NCBI GenBank assembly: GCA_934754355.1
Contig: CAKVID010000003.1
Location: 62,001 to 126,000 of the forward strand
Origin: an uncultured Clostridia bacterium
GTDB taxonomy: Bacteria; Bacillota; Clostridia; Christensenellales; UBA1242
Direction of reading: 5' to 3'
Length of the DNA stretch: 64,000 nt
A program made the position numbers and the translations under genes. Under the pieces are notes generated by a model. The model saw only the letters and a program-made list of their open reading frames with translations. It was not told the origin of the DNA and made no database searches. This document shows positions 19,915 through 29,259 of the stretch, in pieces (within the stretch, counting starts at the first letter, position 1; every line of letters starts with the position of its first letter).

Positions 19915-19963
19915 AAATCGCAAAATACAGATAATTATTAATTAACACATCTTAACTAAAGAT

Positions 19964-19979
19964 TGTTTCACATGAAACA
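19964..19979 (+). promoter_or_regulatory. parS site 5
   Basis: TGTTTCACATGAAACA, identical to site 1. Confidence 0.92.
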
Positions 19980-20171
19980 AATTATATATATTGTTATATT
20001 TGATAATTAAATAAATTATCAGTATTACAATTGTTAAGTACATAATAACCTATATTTATATTAAAAACCTTATTCAATTTATATTTAATAAAGTAAATAA
20101 GCAATTTTAATAAATTATTATAAAAATATACTTTATTAACTTACAAATACATAAATGTCCAGAAAACATAT

Positions 20172-20187
20172 TGTTTCACATGAAACA
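20172..20187 (+). promoter_or_regulatory. parS site 6
   Basis: TGTTTCACATGAAACA, identical to site 1. Confidence 0.92.
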
Positions 20188-20289
20188 TTAATAATTAATT
20201 AGTTCATTTTCATATATTCTTGATTTTAATACTAAATTTTAATTTTTAAATGCAAAGAGCATGAATTGTTTTATTTAATTTAAAAATAT

Positions 20290-20305
20290 TGTTTCATGTG
20301 AAACA
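20290..20305 (-). promoter_or_regulatory. parS site 7 (inverted)
   Basis: TGTTTCATGTGAAACA, the reverse complement of site 1; the site nearest to rsmG-parAB. Confidence 0.92.
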
Positions 20306-20658
20306 TTTTATATAGGAAAATAGATATTAATATAAAATTGATATTGATATCAAGCCTATATATAATAAATTCATAAATATTGATTTAAAACATTTTTTAT
20401 TGTTGGGTTAGAGAATTTAATAGAATAATTATATGATTTTTTATTAATATATTTATCCTTTTAATAATTCAGTTAAACATAATAATTATAACACTTTGCT
20501 AGTTAGTTATAATTTTATAAGTATTATTTAGTTAATTTGATATGTAAATATTGAGAAATGTTCTAAATATTCACAAAAATATATTAGATTTCATTTTTTA
20601 AAATAAAATTTATATGTTATAATTTGAATACAAATAATAAATAATTACAAGGAAATAT

Positions 20659-21372
20659 ATGAATTTTAAAGAAAATTTAATTAAAATATTTGCAAATAAC
20701 AATATTTCGATTAATGATTTGCAAATAAATAATTTCGAGAAATTCTACAATTTACTAATTGAAACGAACAAAACACACAATCTAACTGCAATTACTGATA
20801 AGGAAGAAGTTATAACTAAACATTTCTTGGATAGCATACTTCCAAGTAATATTATTCCAGACGAAAGCAAAATAATAGATATCGGTTGTGGTGCAGGTTT
20901 TCCAAGCATTCCACTCAAAATAATGAATAGTAGTTTAAATATTTTTGCAATAGATAGCGTTGGCAAAAAAGTAGATTTTGTAGAAAATACAGTAAAACAT
21001 CTAGAAATCTCGGAAAATTTTACTGCAATCCACACTCGAATTGAAGATTTAGCCAAAAATAAAGACTATAGAGAAACTTTTGATTTTGTTGTATCTCGAG
21101 CAGTTGCTCCACTTAGCGTAATACTAGAATACTCAGCACCATTTTTGAAAAATAACGGTTACATTCTTAGTTACAAAGGCACTAATTACGCCGAAGAATT
21201 GAAAAATAGTGCAAATGCACTTAAAATTCTTAATTGCAAAGTCGAAGAAATCTTGAAATTTAACATTCCAGAATTGAATACAACTAGATATATTCTTAAA
21301 ATTAAAAAATTTGGCAATATATCCACTAAGTATCCACGAGGACAAAATAAGCCTAGAATTAGTCCACTTTAA
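20659..21372 (+). CDS. rsmG: 16S rRNA (guanine-527-N7) methyltransferase RsmG (GidB)
   Basis: 237 aa, normal length. Methylates G527 in 16S rRNA using SAM. The SAM-binding loop IIDIGCGAGFPSIPLKI and the downstream VVSRAVAPLSVILEY block are typical. CAAGGAAATAT precedes the ATG. It leads the rsmG-parA-parB set, 72 nt before parA, the usual neighbourhood in Firmicutes. Confidence 0.96.
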   Translation: MNFKENLIKIFANNNISINDLQINNFEKFYNLLIETNKTHNLTAITDKEEVITKHFLDSILPSNIIPDESKIIDIGCGAGFPSIPLKIMNSSLNIFAIDSVGKKVDFVENTVKHLEISENFTAIHTRIEDLAKNKDYRETFDFVVSRAVAPLSVILEYSAPFLKNNGYILSYKGTNYAEELKNSANALKILNCKVEEILKFNIPELNTTRYILKIKKFGNISTKYPRGQNKPRISPL

Positions 21373-21444
21373 GCAGTAAAAAATAGATAAATACAGGTAA
21401 AATATATAAAAAACAAAGAAAAATACTAAAAAACAGGGGGAATT

Positions 21445-22212
21445 ATGGGAAAAATAGTAGCATTTTTAAATCAAAAGGGGGGAGTAGGCAAAACCACCAC
21501 TTGCGTTAATATGGCAGGATATCTTGCACAAATGGGTAAAAAAGTATTACTTCTAGATATCGACCCACAAGGAAATGCAAGCAGTAATCTTGGCATTGAG
21601 AAAGATAGCAAGCCAAAAACTATATATGATGTAATAGTAGATGACAATACAATTGATGAAGTAATTCAAAAGACAAAATTGGAAAATCTAGATATTATTC
21701 CATCAGATGTAGATTTAGCCGGCGCGGAGATAGAATTAGTACAAATGAATAATAGAGAGAAAATTGTTCGTAATATTCTCCGCAAAATTCAAAATAATTA
21801 CGATTATATATGTATAGACTGTCCTCCGTCACTAGGTTTAATTACAGTCAATGCACTTACCGCTTGCGATAGCGTTCTTATACCTATTCAATGCGAATAC
21901 TTTGCACTTGAAGGACTTAGTCAATTAATGTACACCATCAAACTAGTCAAGAAACATCTAAATGAAAATATAGATGTAGAAGGCGTAGTACTAACCATGA
22001 AAGATAATAGAAGCAATCTTGGTCAATCGGTTGCTCAAGATATAACCAAATACTTTGGCAAAAAAGTATATAAGACTATCATTCCTAGAAATATAAGGCT
22101 TGCCGAGGCACCAAGTTTTGGCGAACCAATTTGTGTATACGACCCTAAATGTACAGGCGCACAAAGTTACAAATCATTAACACTAGAATTCTTGAAAAAC
22201 AACGAAAAATAG
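21445..22212 (+). CDS. parA: Chromosome-partitioning ATPase ParA (Soj)
   Basis: 255 aa, the short chromosomal type without an N-terminal HTH. It has the deviant Walker A KGGVGKTTT, Walker A' LLLDIDPQGNAS and Walker B YICIDCPPSLG. It binds DNA non-specifically as an ATP dimer and acts with ParB to move and regulate the origin. AGGGGG lies 6 nt before the ATG. parB follows 43 nt later, so the two form one operon. Confidence 0.97.
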   Translation: MGKIVAFLNQKGGVGKTTTCVNMAGYLAQMGKKVLLLDIDPQGNASSNLGIEKDSKPKTIYDVIVDDNTIDEVIQKTKLENLDIIPSDVDLAGAEIELVQMNNREKIVRNILRKIQNNYDYICIDCPPSLGLITVNALTACDSVLIPIQCEYFALEGLSQLMYTIKLVKKHLNENIDVEGVVLTMKDNRSNLGQSVAQDITKYFGKKVYKTIIPRNIRLAEAPSFGEPICVYDPKCTGAQSYKSLTLEFLKNNEK

Positions 22213-22255
22213 GCAAAATTAAGTAGTAAATATATTCAAATTTAAGGAGAAAATT

Positions 22256-23155
22256 ATGGCAAATAAAGGATTAGGAAGAGGACTTGGCTCACTACTAGGA
22301 ATATTAGATGAAGAAGAAAAAGAAATAAAAACTGATGAGAAAATAGAAAAACCAACTAGCATTGCAGGCGAAACTGTTGTAACACTAGATATGGGAATGA
22401 TTGATGTCAATCCCGACCAACCACGCAAAAACTTTGACCCCACAGCATTAGATGAACTAGCAACTTCTATCAAAATTCATGGTGTTATTCAACCAATTTT
22501 GGTAACACCAAGACACAATAGATATATGATAGTTGCGGGCGAAAGAAGATTTAGAGCAAGCAAAATTGCCGAAATGAAAACAATTAGGGCAATTATTAAA
22601 GATATGGACGATGCTCAAGTCAAAGAAATCGCACTTCTTGAAAATATCCAAAGACAAGACTTAAATCCTATCGAAACAGCAAGAGCACTAAAAGAATTAG
22701 GCGAAACTTATGGCTGGACACAAGAAGCGCTAGCAGATAGACTAGGCAAAAGTAGGTCTGTAATAGCCAATACACTTAGACTTCTTACTCTTTGTCCAGA
22801 AGTAATAGATTTGATAGAAAAAGGCAAACTTTCGGCCGGTCATGCTAGAAGTTTGGTTGTAGTAACCAATCCCGAAGTTCAATTGAAACTTGCAAACCAA
22901 GTAATGAATAACAAATTGACAGTTAGGGATATGGAAAATGCCGTAAAAGAAGTAGACAAAAGCAATAGAAAAGTTATAAAAACCAAACCTCAATTATCTA
23001 TGGAAATGCGTGAATTTGTAGATATTCTAGAACACAAATTTTCTACCAAAATAGATATCAAAGGCAACGACCACAAAGGCAAAATCGTTATTAATTACTA
23101 CAATCAAGACGACCTCAATAGAATTTATGATATAGTTTCAACTATACATAATTAA
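22256..23155 (+). CDS. parB: Chromosome-partitioning protein ParB (Spo0J)
   Basis: 299 aa. It has the N-terminal CTP-binding ParB domain (PRKNFDPTALDELATSI, box II VAGERRFRASKI, ENIQRQDLNPIETA), a central HTH (EALADRLGKSRSVIANTLRLL), and a C-terminal dimerisation region. It loads at parS and slides as a clamp; the seven parS sites lie 2-3.3 kb upstream. AAGGAG lies 7 nt before the ATG. Only one ParB/Noc-type gene is seen in the window. Confidence 0.97.
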   Translation: MANKGLGRGLGSLLGILDEEEKEIKTDEKIEKPTSIAGETVVTLDMGMIDVNPDQPRKNFDPTALDELATSIKIHGVIQPILVTPRHNRYMIVAGERRFRASKIAEMKTIRAIIKDMDDAQVKEIALLENIQRQDLNPIETARALKELGETYGWTQEALADRLGKSRSVIANTLRLLTLCPEVIDLIEKGKLSAGHARSLVVVTNPEVQLKLANQVMNNKLTVRDMENAVKEVDKSNRKVIKTKPQLSMEMREFVDILEHKFSTKIDIKGNDHKGKIVINYYNQDDLNRIYDIVSTIHN

Positions 23156-23160
23156 AAAAT

Positions 23161-23303
23161 ATAGAAAGTTTAAACAAAGTAGTCTGACATTACCCATTGA
23201 TTTAAACTGACGACTAGTTCAATCTATGTAATAACAAATTATTGTGGGGTTTGCGTTTATTGATTTACAAATGAAATAAACAAAGCAACTCCTAATAGAT
23301 TAA
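23161..23303 (-). repeat. L+S type dispersed repeat, inverted copy
   Basis: The reverse complement carries GTCGTCAGTTTAAATCA (23198-23214), ACTTTGTTTAAACTTTCTAT and, upstream, TTACATAGATTGAA joined to a block like that at 47347-47427 (TTGCTTTGTTxATTxCATT). It is the inverted counterpart of the array near tRNA-Glu. Confidence 0.75.
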
Positions 23304-23825
23304 CATATTAAATATTTAGAAAGTTATATACTACAAAAAATTACTATTGCTTGGGCAAAAAAACACTAAAAAACACGCTAAAACACCAATTTTTATATAT
23401 TTTTGAATAAAATCAAGTGTAAATTTATAACAATCTAAATAAAGTTATATAAATATAACTATTCAAATATGATTACATAAATATATAAATATCATGAGAA
23501 CATAATAAAAAGATAACATTATCAATAGTAATACAATGTATTGATATCATGATAATATTTTGTATTAAGATTAAATATTATTGAGTTTTAGATAATGTAT
23601 TGTTATATTTTTATAACTATGCAAAAAAATAAAAAATTTTAATTATTATATAGCGCAATTACAATAGAATAAAAACTAAATTAAATTATAAATTAAAAAT
23701 ATTAAATATTAAATATAAAATAAATATAAAATAAATGTAAATTGAAAATAACAACTAAAATAAAAATTGAAAACTCAAAAAATATAGTTAAAAAAAAATA
23801 AAACACTTCAAAAAACAAAAATAAT
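23304..23825. other. AT-rich spacer before recF
   Basis: About 520 bp with no gene, no clear DnaA box and no parS. Mostly poly-A/T with short ATAAA repetition. No strong ribosome binding site is seen before recF. Confidence 0.5.
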
Positions 23826-24920
23826 ATGCAAATTAAGTCTATCACTCTTACTAACTTTAGAAATTATTCTAATCAAAGTATTGAACTCCAAAATGGTTTA
23901 AATGTAATAGTAGGCAAAAATGCTCAAGGTAAGACAAATTTACTTGAGGCAATTTTTCTGTGTGCAATTGGGCGTTCTCCACGTACAACCAAAGACAAAG
24001 ACCTGGTTAAATGGGATAATACTATGGCAAAAATTAGCCTTAGTATGACTAAAAATCTAGGCAAGCATATTATAGATATGTATATATTTACCAATCAAAA
24101 TAAAGCCATAAAAATAGATAAGATTGGCATTAAAAAAATAGGGCAGTTATTGGGTACTTTTAATGCAATATATTTCTCTCCTGATGAACTCAAACTTATT
24201 AAAGAAAGCCCGGAAGAAAGGCGTAGATTTATGGATATCGACCTTAGTCAATTTGATAAAAATTACTTCTATGCTCTATCTAATTACAATAAAATTTTAA
24301 TTCAAAGAAATAAACTACTAAAAAGCCCAGACACAAATACTATCAAAGATACTCTACCTATCTGGAATGAACAACTATCCAGTTATGGTGCAGAGATTAT
24401 TATGTCTAGATTGCAATTAATAGATAGTCTAAAAGTATGCGCCAAAAAAATTCATAAAATACTAACATCTGATGCCGAAGATTTGGAACTTACTTATGTA
24501 GGTTACACTGCCGAAAACAAAGAAGAACTCAAGAACATATTGCTAGAAAAATTAAACGAAAGTGTTGACAAAGATATTCATCTAGGCTTTACAACAGTTG
24601 GCCCGCATAGAGATGATATCAAGATATCCGCTAATAATATCGACCTTAGGTCTTTTGGCAGTCAAGGGCAACAACGAACAGCATCACTTACACTCAAACT
24701 TGCCGAACTTGAAACATTCAAAAATAGATTGGGAGAATATCCCGTACTTCTATTAGATGATGTTCTTAGCGAATTAGACGAAAATCGCCAAAATAAACTT
24801 TTGGAATTCATAGCACCTATTCAAACACTTCTTACTTGCACCGAATTTAATTTTAATATTCCTCATACTACAATAACTATTAGTAGTGGCAATGTTGTAA
24901 ATATTGAAAAAAATAATTGA
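23826..24920 (+). CDS. recF: DNA replication/repair protein RecF
   Basis: 364 aa, normal length. SMC-like ATPase that helps load RecA at gaps. Walker A VGKNAQGKTNLLEAI, signature SQGQQRTASLTLKLAE and Walker B PVLLLDDVLSELDENR are intact. The start ATG gives the family-typical MQIKSITLTNFRNY. In most Firmicutes recF follows dnaA-dnaN in one operon. Here dnaN is beside it but convergent, and dnaA is absent, so the ancestral cluster has been rearranged. Confidence 0.96.
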   Translation: MQIKSITLTNFRNYSNQSIELQNGLNVIVGKNAQGKTNLLEAIFLCAIGRSPRTTKDKDLVKWDNTMAKISLSMTKNLGKHIIDMYIFTNQNKAIKIDKIGIKKIGQLLGTFNAIYFSPDELKLIKESPEERRRFMDIDLSQFDKNYFYALSNYNKILIQRNKLLKSPDTNTIKDTLPIWNEQLSSYGAEIIMSRLQLIDSLKVCAKKIHKILTSDAEDLELTYVGYTAENKEELKNILLEKLNESVDKDIHLGFTTVGPHRDDIKISANNIDLRSFGSQGQQRTASLTLKLAELETFKNRLGEYPVLLLDDVLSELDENRQNKLLEFIAPIQTLLTCTEFNFNIPHTTITISSGNVVNIEKNN

Positions 24921-25008
24921 TTAAATTATTGAAAATATATGAAAAATATAAACAAAACTTATTATGTAATTTATTATGAAATACAAATAATTATATAAAT
25001 AAATTTAA

Positions 25009-25123
25009 ACAAAACATATAATGAACTGTAATAAAAAGATAGAACGAGATGTAAATAAAAAATAGAACGAATTACAAACAAAATATAGAATGAATTACAA
25101 ATAAAAAATAGAATGAATTTTAA
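25009..25123. repeat. Tandem repeat, five units of exactly 23 bp
   Basis: Five adjacent 23-bp units (25009, 25032, 25055, 25078, 25101), each close to ATAAAAAATAGAATGAATTACAA. They lie in the spacer between the recF and dnaN 3' ends, next to the shared terminator. Confidence 0.75.
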
Positions 25124-25130
25124 TAAATAA

Positions 25131-25164
25131 AAAAATTGTACTTAAAAACTCAAGTACAATTTTT
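25131..25164. terminator. Bidirectional terminator between recF and dnaN
   Basis: AAAAATTGTACTT paired with AAGTACAATTTTT around an 8-nt loop, with A and T tails on both sides. Confidence 0.85.
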
Positions 25165-25299
25165 TATTTATATTTATTCTTTTATTTTTTACTCTTTGCT
25201 TAAATATTATTTGCTTTTTATATTATCATAAAAATTCATTAAATATTTGCCAGTTTTAGCCAATATTTAATATAATATATGTTGTCGTTTTTATTCTAT

Positions 25300-26403
25300 T
25301 TATGCCATTATTCTTACTGGCAATATTAGATACAAAAATTCGTCTGTATCATTGCTAGTAATAATACAAGGGGATACACTTGATGTGAAAGATAATTTCA
25401 AAAATTCATCAGTTGTAACTCTTAATGCTTCTGTAAAGTATCTTGCATTAAATGCTATAGACAAATCATTACCCTTAAGGGATATTGTAATATTTTCTTT
25501 AATATCTCCAATATCGCTCTTACTAGAAAGTTTCATAACCTTATCCATGATATCAAATCTTACTAGATTATTTCTATCTACTCTACTAAGTAGGCTTGCT
25601 CTATCTAATGCATCTAGCAATTGTTCTTTATTAAGCACCAATTCAGTTGTAAAACCATTTGGAATAATCTGAGTGTAATTAATAAAGTCGCCTTCAAGTA
25701 GTCTAGTTGTAATCTTGGTATTATCTATATCTACCATCAAGAAATTTCTGCCTACACATACTTTCAAAGGCTCGTCACTATCCTCTAGCAATTTAGAAAT
25801 TTCATTCAATGACCTAGCAGGTACAATGCAACTAAATTCAGCATTGCCATCAATAATAGGTTTCTTTACAACTGCAAGTCTATAACCATCTAATGCAACT
25901 GCAGTAATAGTATCTTTGCTTATTTCAAGTTTAACACCCTTAAGTATTGGTCTTACATCTTCAACCGCTACTGCATAAATACTCTTGGCTATTAGTGACT
26001 TGAAGTCTTTCTGCTTAATATTAAAATATGTACTATCTTCTACTTGTTTAATTTGCGGAAATTCAACACTATTTAAACATTGAATTTTACCAACGCTATC
26101 TGTATATTTAATACTAAGTATATTTTTATCATCTACATTAAGTTCTATTTGCTCGTTATTCAATTTCTTAATATATTCGCAAAAAAACTTACCCGGAACA
26201 ACCATCTCTCCTTCTAATTGAACCATGCCCTTGATAGTCTTTTCTATAGATAATTCCAAATCTGTAGCACTAAGAGTAATATAATCTTCTTCTGCTACTA
26301 CCTTAATTCCTTCCAAAATTGGATTGGTTGTTTTGTTTGATGTGCCTTTGCTTACCTTTAGCACTGCATCACTTAAATCTGCACCATCACAAATAACTTT
26401 CAT
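25300..26403 (-). CDS. dnaN: DNA polymerase III beta subunit (sliding clamp)
   Basis: 367 aa, three repeated clamp domains, normal length. It starts MKVICDGADLSDAVLKVSKGTS and ends with the clamp-typical ILPVRIMA. AAGGTGGG lies just before the ATG. It tethers polymerase and many repair proteins to DNA. It stands alone on the minus strand, convergent with recF; dnaA is not adjacent on either side. Confidence 0.97.
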   Translation of the reverse strand: MKVICDGADLSDAVLKVSKGTSNKTTNPILEGIKVVAEEDYITLSATDLELSIEKTIKGMVQLEGEMVVPGKFFCEYIKKLNNEQIELNVDDKNILSIKYTDSVGKIQCLNSVEFPQIKQVEDSTYFNIKQKDFKSLIAKSIYAVAVEDVRPILKGVKLEISKDTITAVALDGYRLAVVKKPIIDGNAEFSCIVPARSLNEISKLLEDSDEPLKVCVGRNFLMVDIDNTKITTRLLEGDFINYTQIIPNGFTTELVLNKEQLLDALDRASLLSRVDRNNLVRFDIMDKVMKLSSKSDIGDIKENITISLKGNDLSIAFNARYFTEALRVTTDEFLKLSFTSSVSPCIITSNDTDEFLYLILPVRIMA

Positions 26404-26514
26404 AATCCCACCTTATTTTTTTGTCTTATTAAAATCATTTTAACATAAAAATTTTTTATTGTATATTCAAATCAACTAGTTTTTGCAAAGAATTTACTTA
26501 AATTTTTTGCTTAA

Positions 26515-28650
26515 TTATTTTGTTTCCATTTCGTCATCATTATCTTTAGTATCATCAAAATCTGCACTATCTTCGCCATCTTCAAACTCTTCATTATAGT
26601 ATTTGTAATTATCCATAAATTCCGAAAGACTAACAAAATGTTCGTTTTCTTCTGCCTCTGGGTCTTTATCCAAGTATTCTTTCTTTGTCATTAAATCTCT
26701 ATGAATTTTTGCCATCAATTTCTCTTTTTTCTTTAGTAGTGCAAATAATTTCATCTGAATTGCTTTGGGTAATCTTAGCCAATTTCTTCTATCTTTAAAT
26801 TCTTCAGTAGTAATATTCGCTCTGGCTATAAATGGAACAATTTCTTCATTAAAGTAATCTACTAATGCACCCAATTCAGATATATAGTGAATATCTACAA
26901 GTCCATTACAAAAGTATTTCTTTCTGCCAAAAATTCTCTTAAATTTTCTTGTTATCATCTCTACAATTTTCTCGCCATTATTTACAGGCATAGAAAAATC
27001 AAAATTAAATTCAAAATTATCTTCTACATTGATTGTCTTTAATTCGTCTAAGAATAATTCATAGAAATCTTCTAACAAAAATTCATAGAAGTTGTAGTGA
27101 ATTTTAGAGAAACTACTAGGCTTATCTAGTATGCCATCATTATCAAGTTCTACATTATTATCTTCAAGAATTTTGTGTAGAATTGGCATTATTTCTTGAG
27201 TTTGTCTTTCATTGATATATTCTTCAAATTGGTCGGTTGTGGTAGAATCAACAAAATTTCCAACTGATAGATTTTTATGCTCAGTTAAATTATGAGTAAT
27301 ATTTGTTTTGGTCTTGAAATATTTTTTGCTAATCTCGTATGGCATACTTAATGTCATACTATGATTTAATTCATGAACTAGAGTAGCAAGATATGTATTT
27401 ATATCTATGCTTGCGTTTTCTTCTTTGAGAAAAATTTTACTAAATGGCTTATAAATACTATTATTTTTGTAATATCTCTGGTTCAATCCCTCAAAATTTC
27501 TAACAATAACATCTTTATACTCTTCCATGTTATCTGCAATAGTCTTGTAATACATCAAATTCTTTTGGCATAGTGACGCATATAATTTTCTTTGTCCCTC
27601 GATACTATCCGCAATTACACTTGGCACAAATTCGCCATGAGACCAAGCCTTAATCTTAGATTTTGTATCTAATTTAATTCTATCGTTTAAGACAAAATTA
27701 TCTCTTTGGTAGTCATACTCTGCAAATATTTGAGAGACTATTGCTTGTCTGCTTTTGTTATCTGCTGGAGCATTTAATCTATTTCTTAGGTCGTAAATAC
27801 TATCTTTTTCAAAATAATGAAATTGTGCATCGGTATTATCTGCTAGAAATATTAATCTATCAATAATAATCTCTAATTTGCTATTTTCATTTGCATTTAC
27901 ATCTTCTAGTAATTCGGTATTATCACTTGTGAAAGCCTCAATCGAACCCTCAAACCCTAAGTCACAATTCATAAATATTGCATTATTATCAGTATTGTAG
28001 ATATCTAGCAAATCCAAATCGGGTTTATCAAGCACTTTCCTATCATCTTCGCTAAGAGCATAATATTTATCTACTTCTTTCAAGAATGCTTTGGAATAAC
28101 CAACAATATTTTTTTCCAAATTATCAATATCTGTAAATACATCACAAGGGTATTTAGCCTCAATTTCCTTAACACTATCTACAAATGCTTTTCTAAAAAG
28201 TTTAAGTATTCTGTACTTTTCTTTCTCATCTTTGTCATCTAATTCTGAGCCGATGTAATCGTAAATATCTTGCCTGCAATTTTTAATTTTCATCTCGCTC
28301 ACAACTGTAAATTCAAAATCTTCTGGACAGCAACCACCAATTGCGGCTAAATTAATCTCAGCAAAAGAAAGGGGTTTGCCGTAACTCCAAATAATACTAT
28401 CTAGATAAAGATCACGCTTAATATCTAATTTTTTGTAGAAAGTATCTAAAATTTCATCTCTATATTTCAAGATATATTCATCATAATATCTTTCTACATA
28501 TTCTCTAGTATCAAAACCAATAACTTCTGTGGTATTAATTTTTTTCTCAACTACATCTCTGTATTTTTCGCCATAATATTTAACGAAAGCCTCAATAATG
28601 TAATCTTTGATACCCTCATAGATATCTTCGTAATTTCCATTTTTAATCAT
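26515..28650 (-). CDS. Large uncharacterised protein with an HExxH metalloprotease-like motif
   Basis: 711 aa; not recognised. The only clear motif is LATLVHELNHSMTL with H426-E427-x-x-H430, a zinc-metallopeptidase signature. A third ligand Glu may lie in the EEYINERQTQEI stretch downstream. The protein is acidic and soluble-looking, with no signal peptide or membrane segment and a very acidic C-terminal tail (EEFEDGEDSADFDDTKDNDDE). GGGGA lies 7 nt before the ATG. It reads away from the candidate origin region. It may be a cytoplasmic protease or toxin-like enzyme; function unknown. Confidence 0.7.
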   Translation of the reverse strand: MIKNGNYEDIYEGIKDYIIEAFVKYYGEKYRDVVEKKINTTEVIGFDTREYVERYYDEYILKYRDEILDTFYKKLDIKRDLYLDSIIWSYGKPLSFAEINLAAIGGCCPEDFEFTVVSEMKIKNCRQDIYDYIGSELDDKDEKEKYRILKLFRKAFVDSVKEIEAKYPCDVFTDIDNLEKNIVGYSKAFLKEVDKYYALSEDDRKVLDKPDLDLLDIYNTDNNAIFMNCDLGFEGSIEAFTSDNTELLEDVNANENSKLEIIIDRLIFLADNTDAQFHYFEKDSIYDLRNRLNAPADNKSRQAIVSQIFAEYDYQRDNFVLNDRIKLDTKSKIKAWSHGEFVPSVIADSIEGQRKLYASLCQKNLMYYKTIADNMEEYKDVIVRNFEGLNQRYYKNNSIYKPFSKIFLKEENASIDINTYLATLVHELNHSMTLSMPYEISKKYFKTKTNITHNLTEHKNLSVGNFVDSTTTDQFEEYINERQTQEIMPILHKILEDNNVELDNDGILDKPSSFSKIHYNFYEFLLEDFYELFLDELKTINVEDNFEFNFDFSMPVNNGEKIVEMITRKFKRIFGRKKYFCNGLVDIHYISELGALVDYFNEEIVPFIARANITTEEFKDRRNWLRLPKAIQMKLFALLKKKEKLMAKIHRDLMTKKEYLDKDPEAEENEHFVSLSEFMDNYKYYNEEFEDGEDSADFDDTKDNDDEMETK

Positions 28651-28830
28651 AAAAAATCCCCATAATCCCTAATAATTATTATTAATTATAACATATAATT
28701 ACTAGCATTTCAATAGGGAATACAATTTCGCCCTAAAAATAATATAACGATAGCAAAAAATATACCGAGAGAGTATCCCCCAGTTATATTTATTTTACAT
28801 TTATTAGATTATATTTGTTTTTATATGTAA

Positions 28831-28984
28831 TGTTGATAAGTGGACAACTATGCCAAACCACAATATATTGATTGCAAAATGACCAAATTTGGTTAGTGCC
28901 ACCACAATATATAGTAGTGGGTTATGTTGATAACTTGTGTGAGTTATCCCTAAAACTATTCACAATGGGTGTAAGTTATTCACA
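28831..28984. other. Cluster of DnaA-box-like words; candidate oriC
   Basis: TGTTGATAA at 28831-28839 and 28925-28933 (one mismatch each to TGTGGATAA), TTATCCCTA at 28944, and TTATTCACA at 28976-28984, which fits TTATNCACA exactly. Further TGTGTGA and ATTCACAA words lie between. The region is in a 1.29 kb spacer with no gene, between dnaN's neighbour and the ABC exporter. Assignment as oriC is tentative because only one box is exact and dnaA is absent. Confidence 0.4.
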
Positions 28985-29167
28985 CAATTCGTCAAAATAG
29001 TACACGCCAAACCTTAAAATCTATCTCCAAAAGCCCTTATATACAATTATTAACTATAAAAATTAAAAAATACTATATTTGGTGCGATTTAAACATATAA
29101 TATAGCGATATTTTTAGCATATGACTTAATTTATATGATTAAGTTTAAGGCAAAAACATATAGCCAA

Positions 29168-29220
29168 GTGCGGTTAATTACAAAACATAACCATATAAAT
29201 TTTTTCGTGCGGTTGAGTAA
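29168..29220 (+). repeat. Two partial ends of the MITE-like family
   Basis: GTGCGGTTAATTAC at 29168 and CGTGCGGTTGAGTAA at 29206-29220 both match the inner end of the terminal inverted repeats at 29260-29686. Confidence 0.5.
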
Positions 29221-29259
29221 AGGCTTTGGCAATATAACAAATATAATATGATTTTTTGA

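Larger units (their letters stand above)
18594..20658. other. Non-coding 2.06 kb centromere-like tract between mnmG and rsmG
   Basis: Very AT-rich and with no convincing gene; the few short frames have no ribosome binding sites and run across parS sites. It holds seven identical 16-bp parS sites over 1.35 kb, a tandem iteron-like repeat, a 22-bp direct repeat pair and one copy of the L-type dispersed repeat. parA and parB lie just downstream, so this is the ParB-loading zone. A TATAAT at 20618-20623 is a likely -10 box for rsmG. Confidence 0.85.

Noticed and set aside
28831..28984. Firm call of oriC
   Set aside because: Only one exact DnaA box, no dnaA nearby and mixed gene strands; kept as a candidate only.
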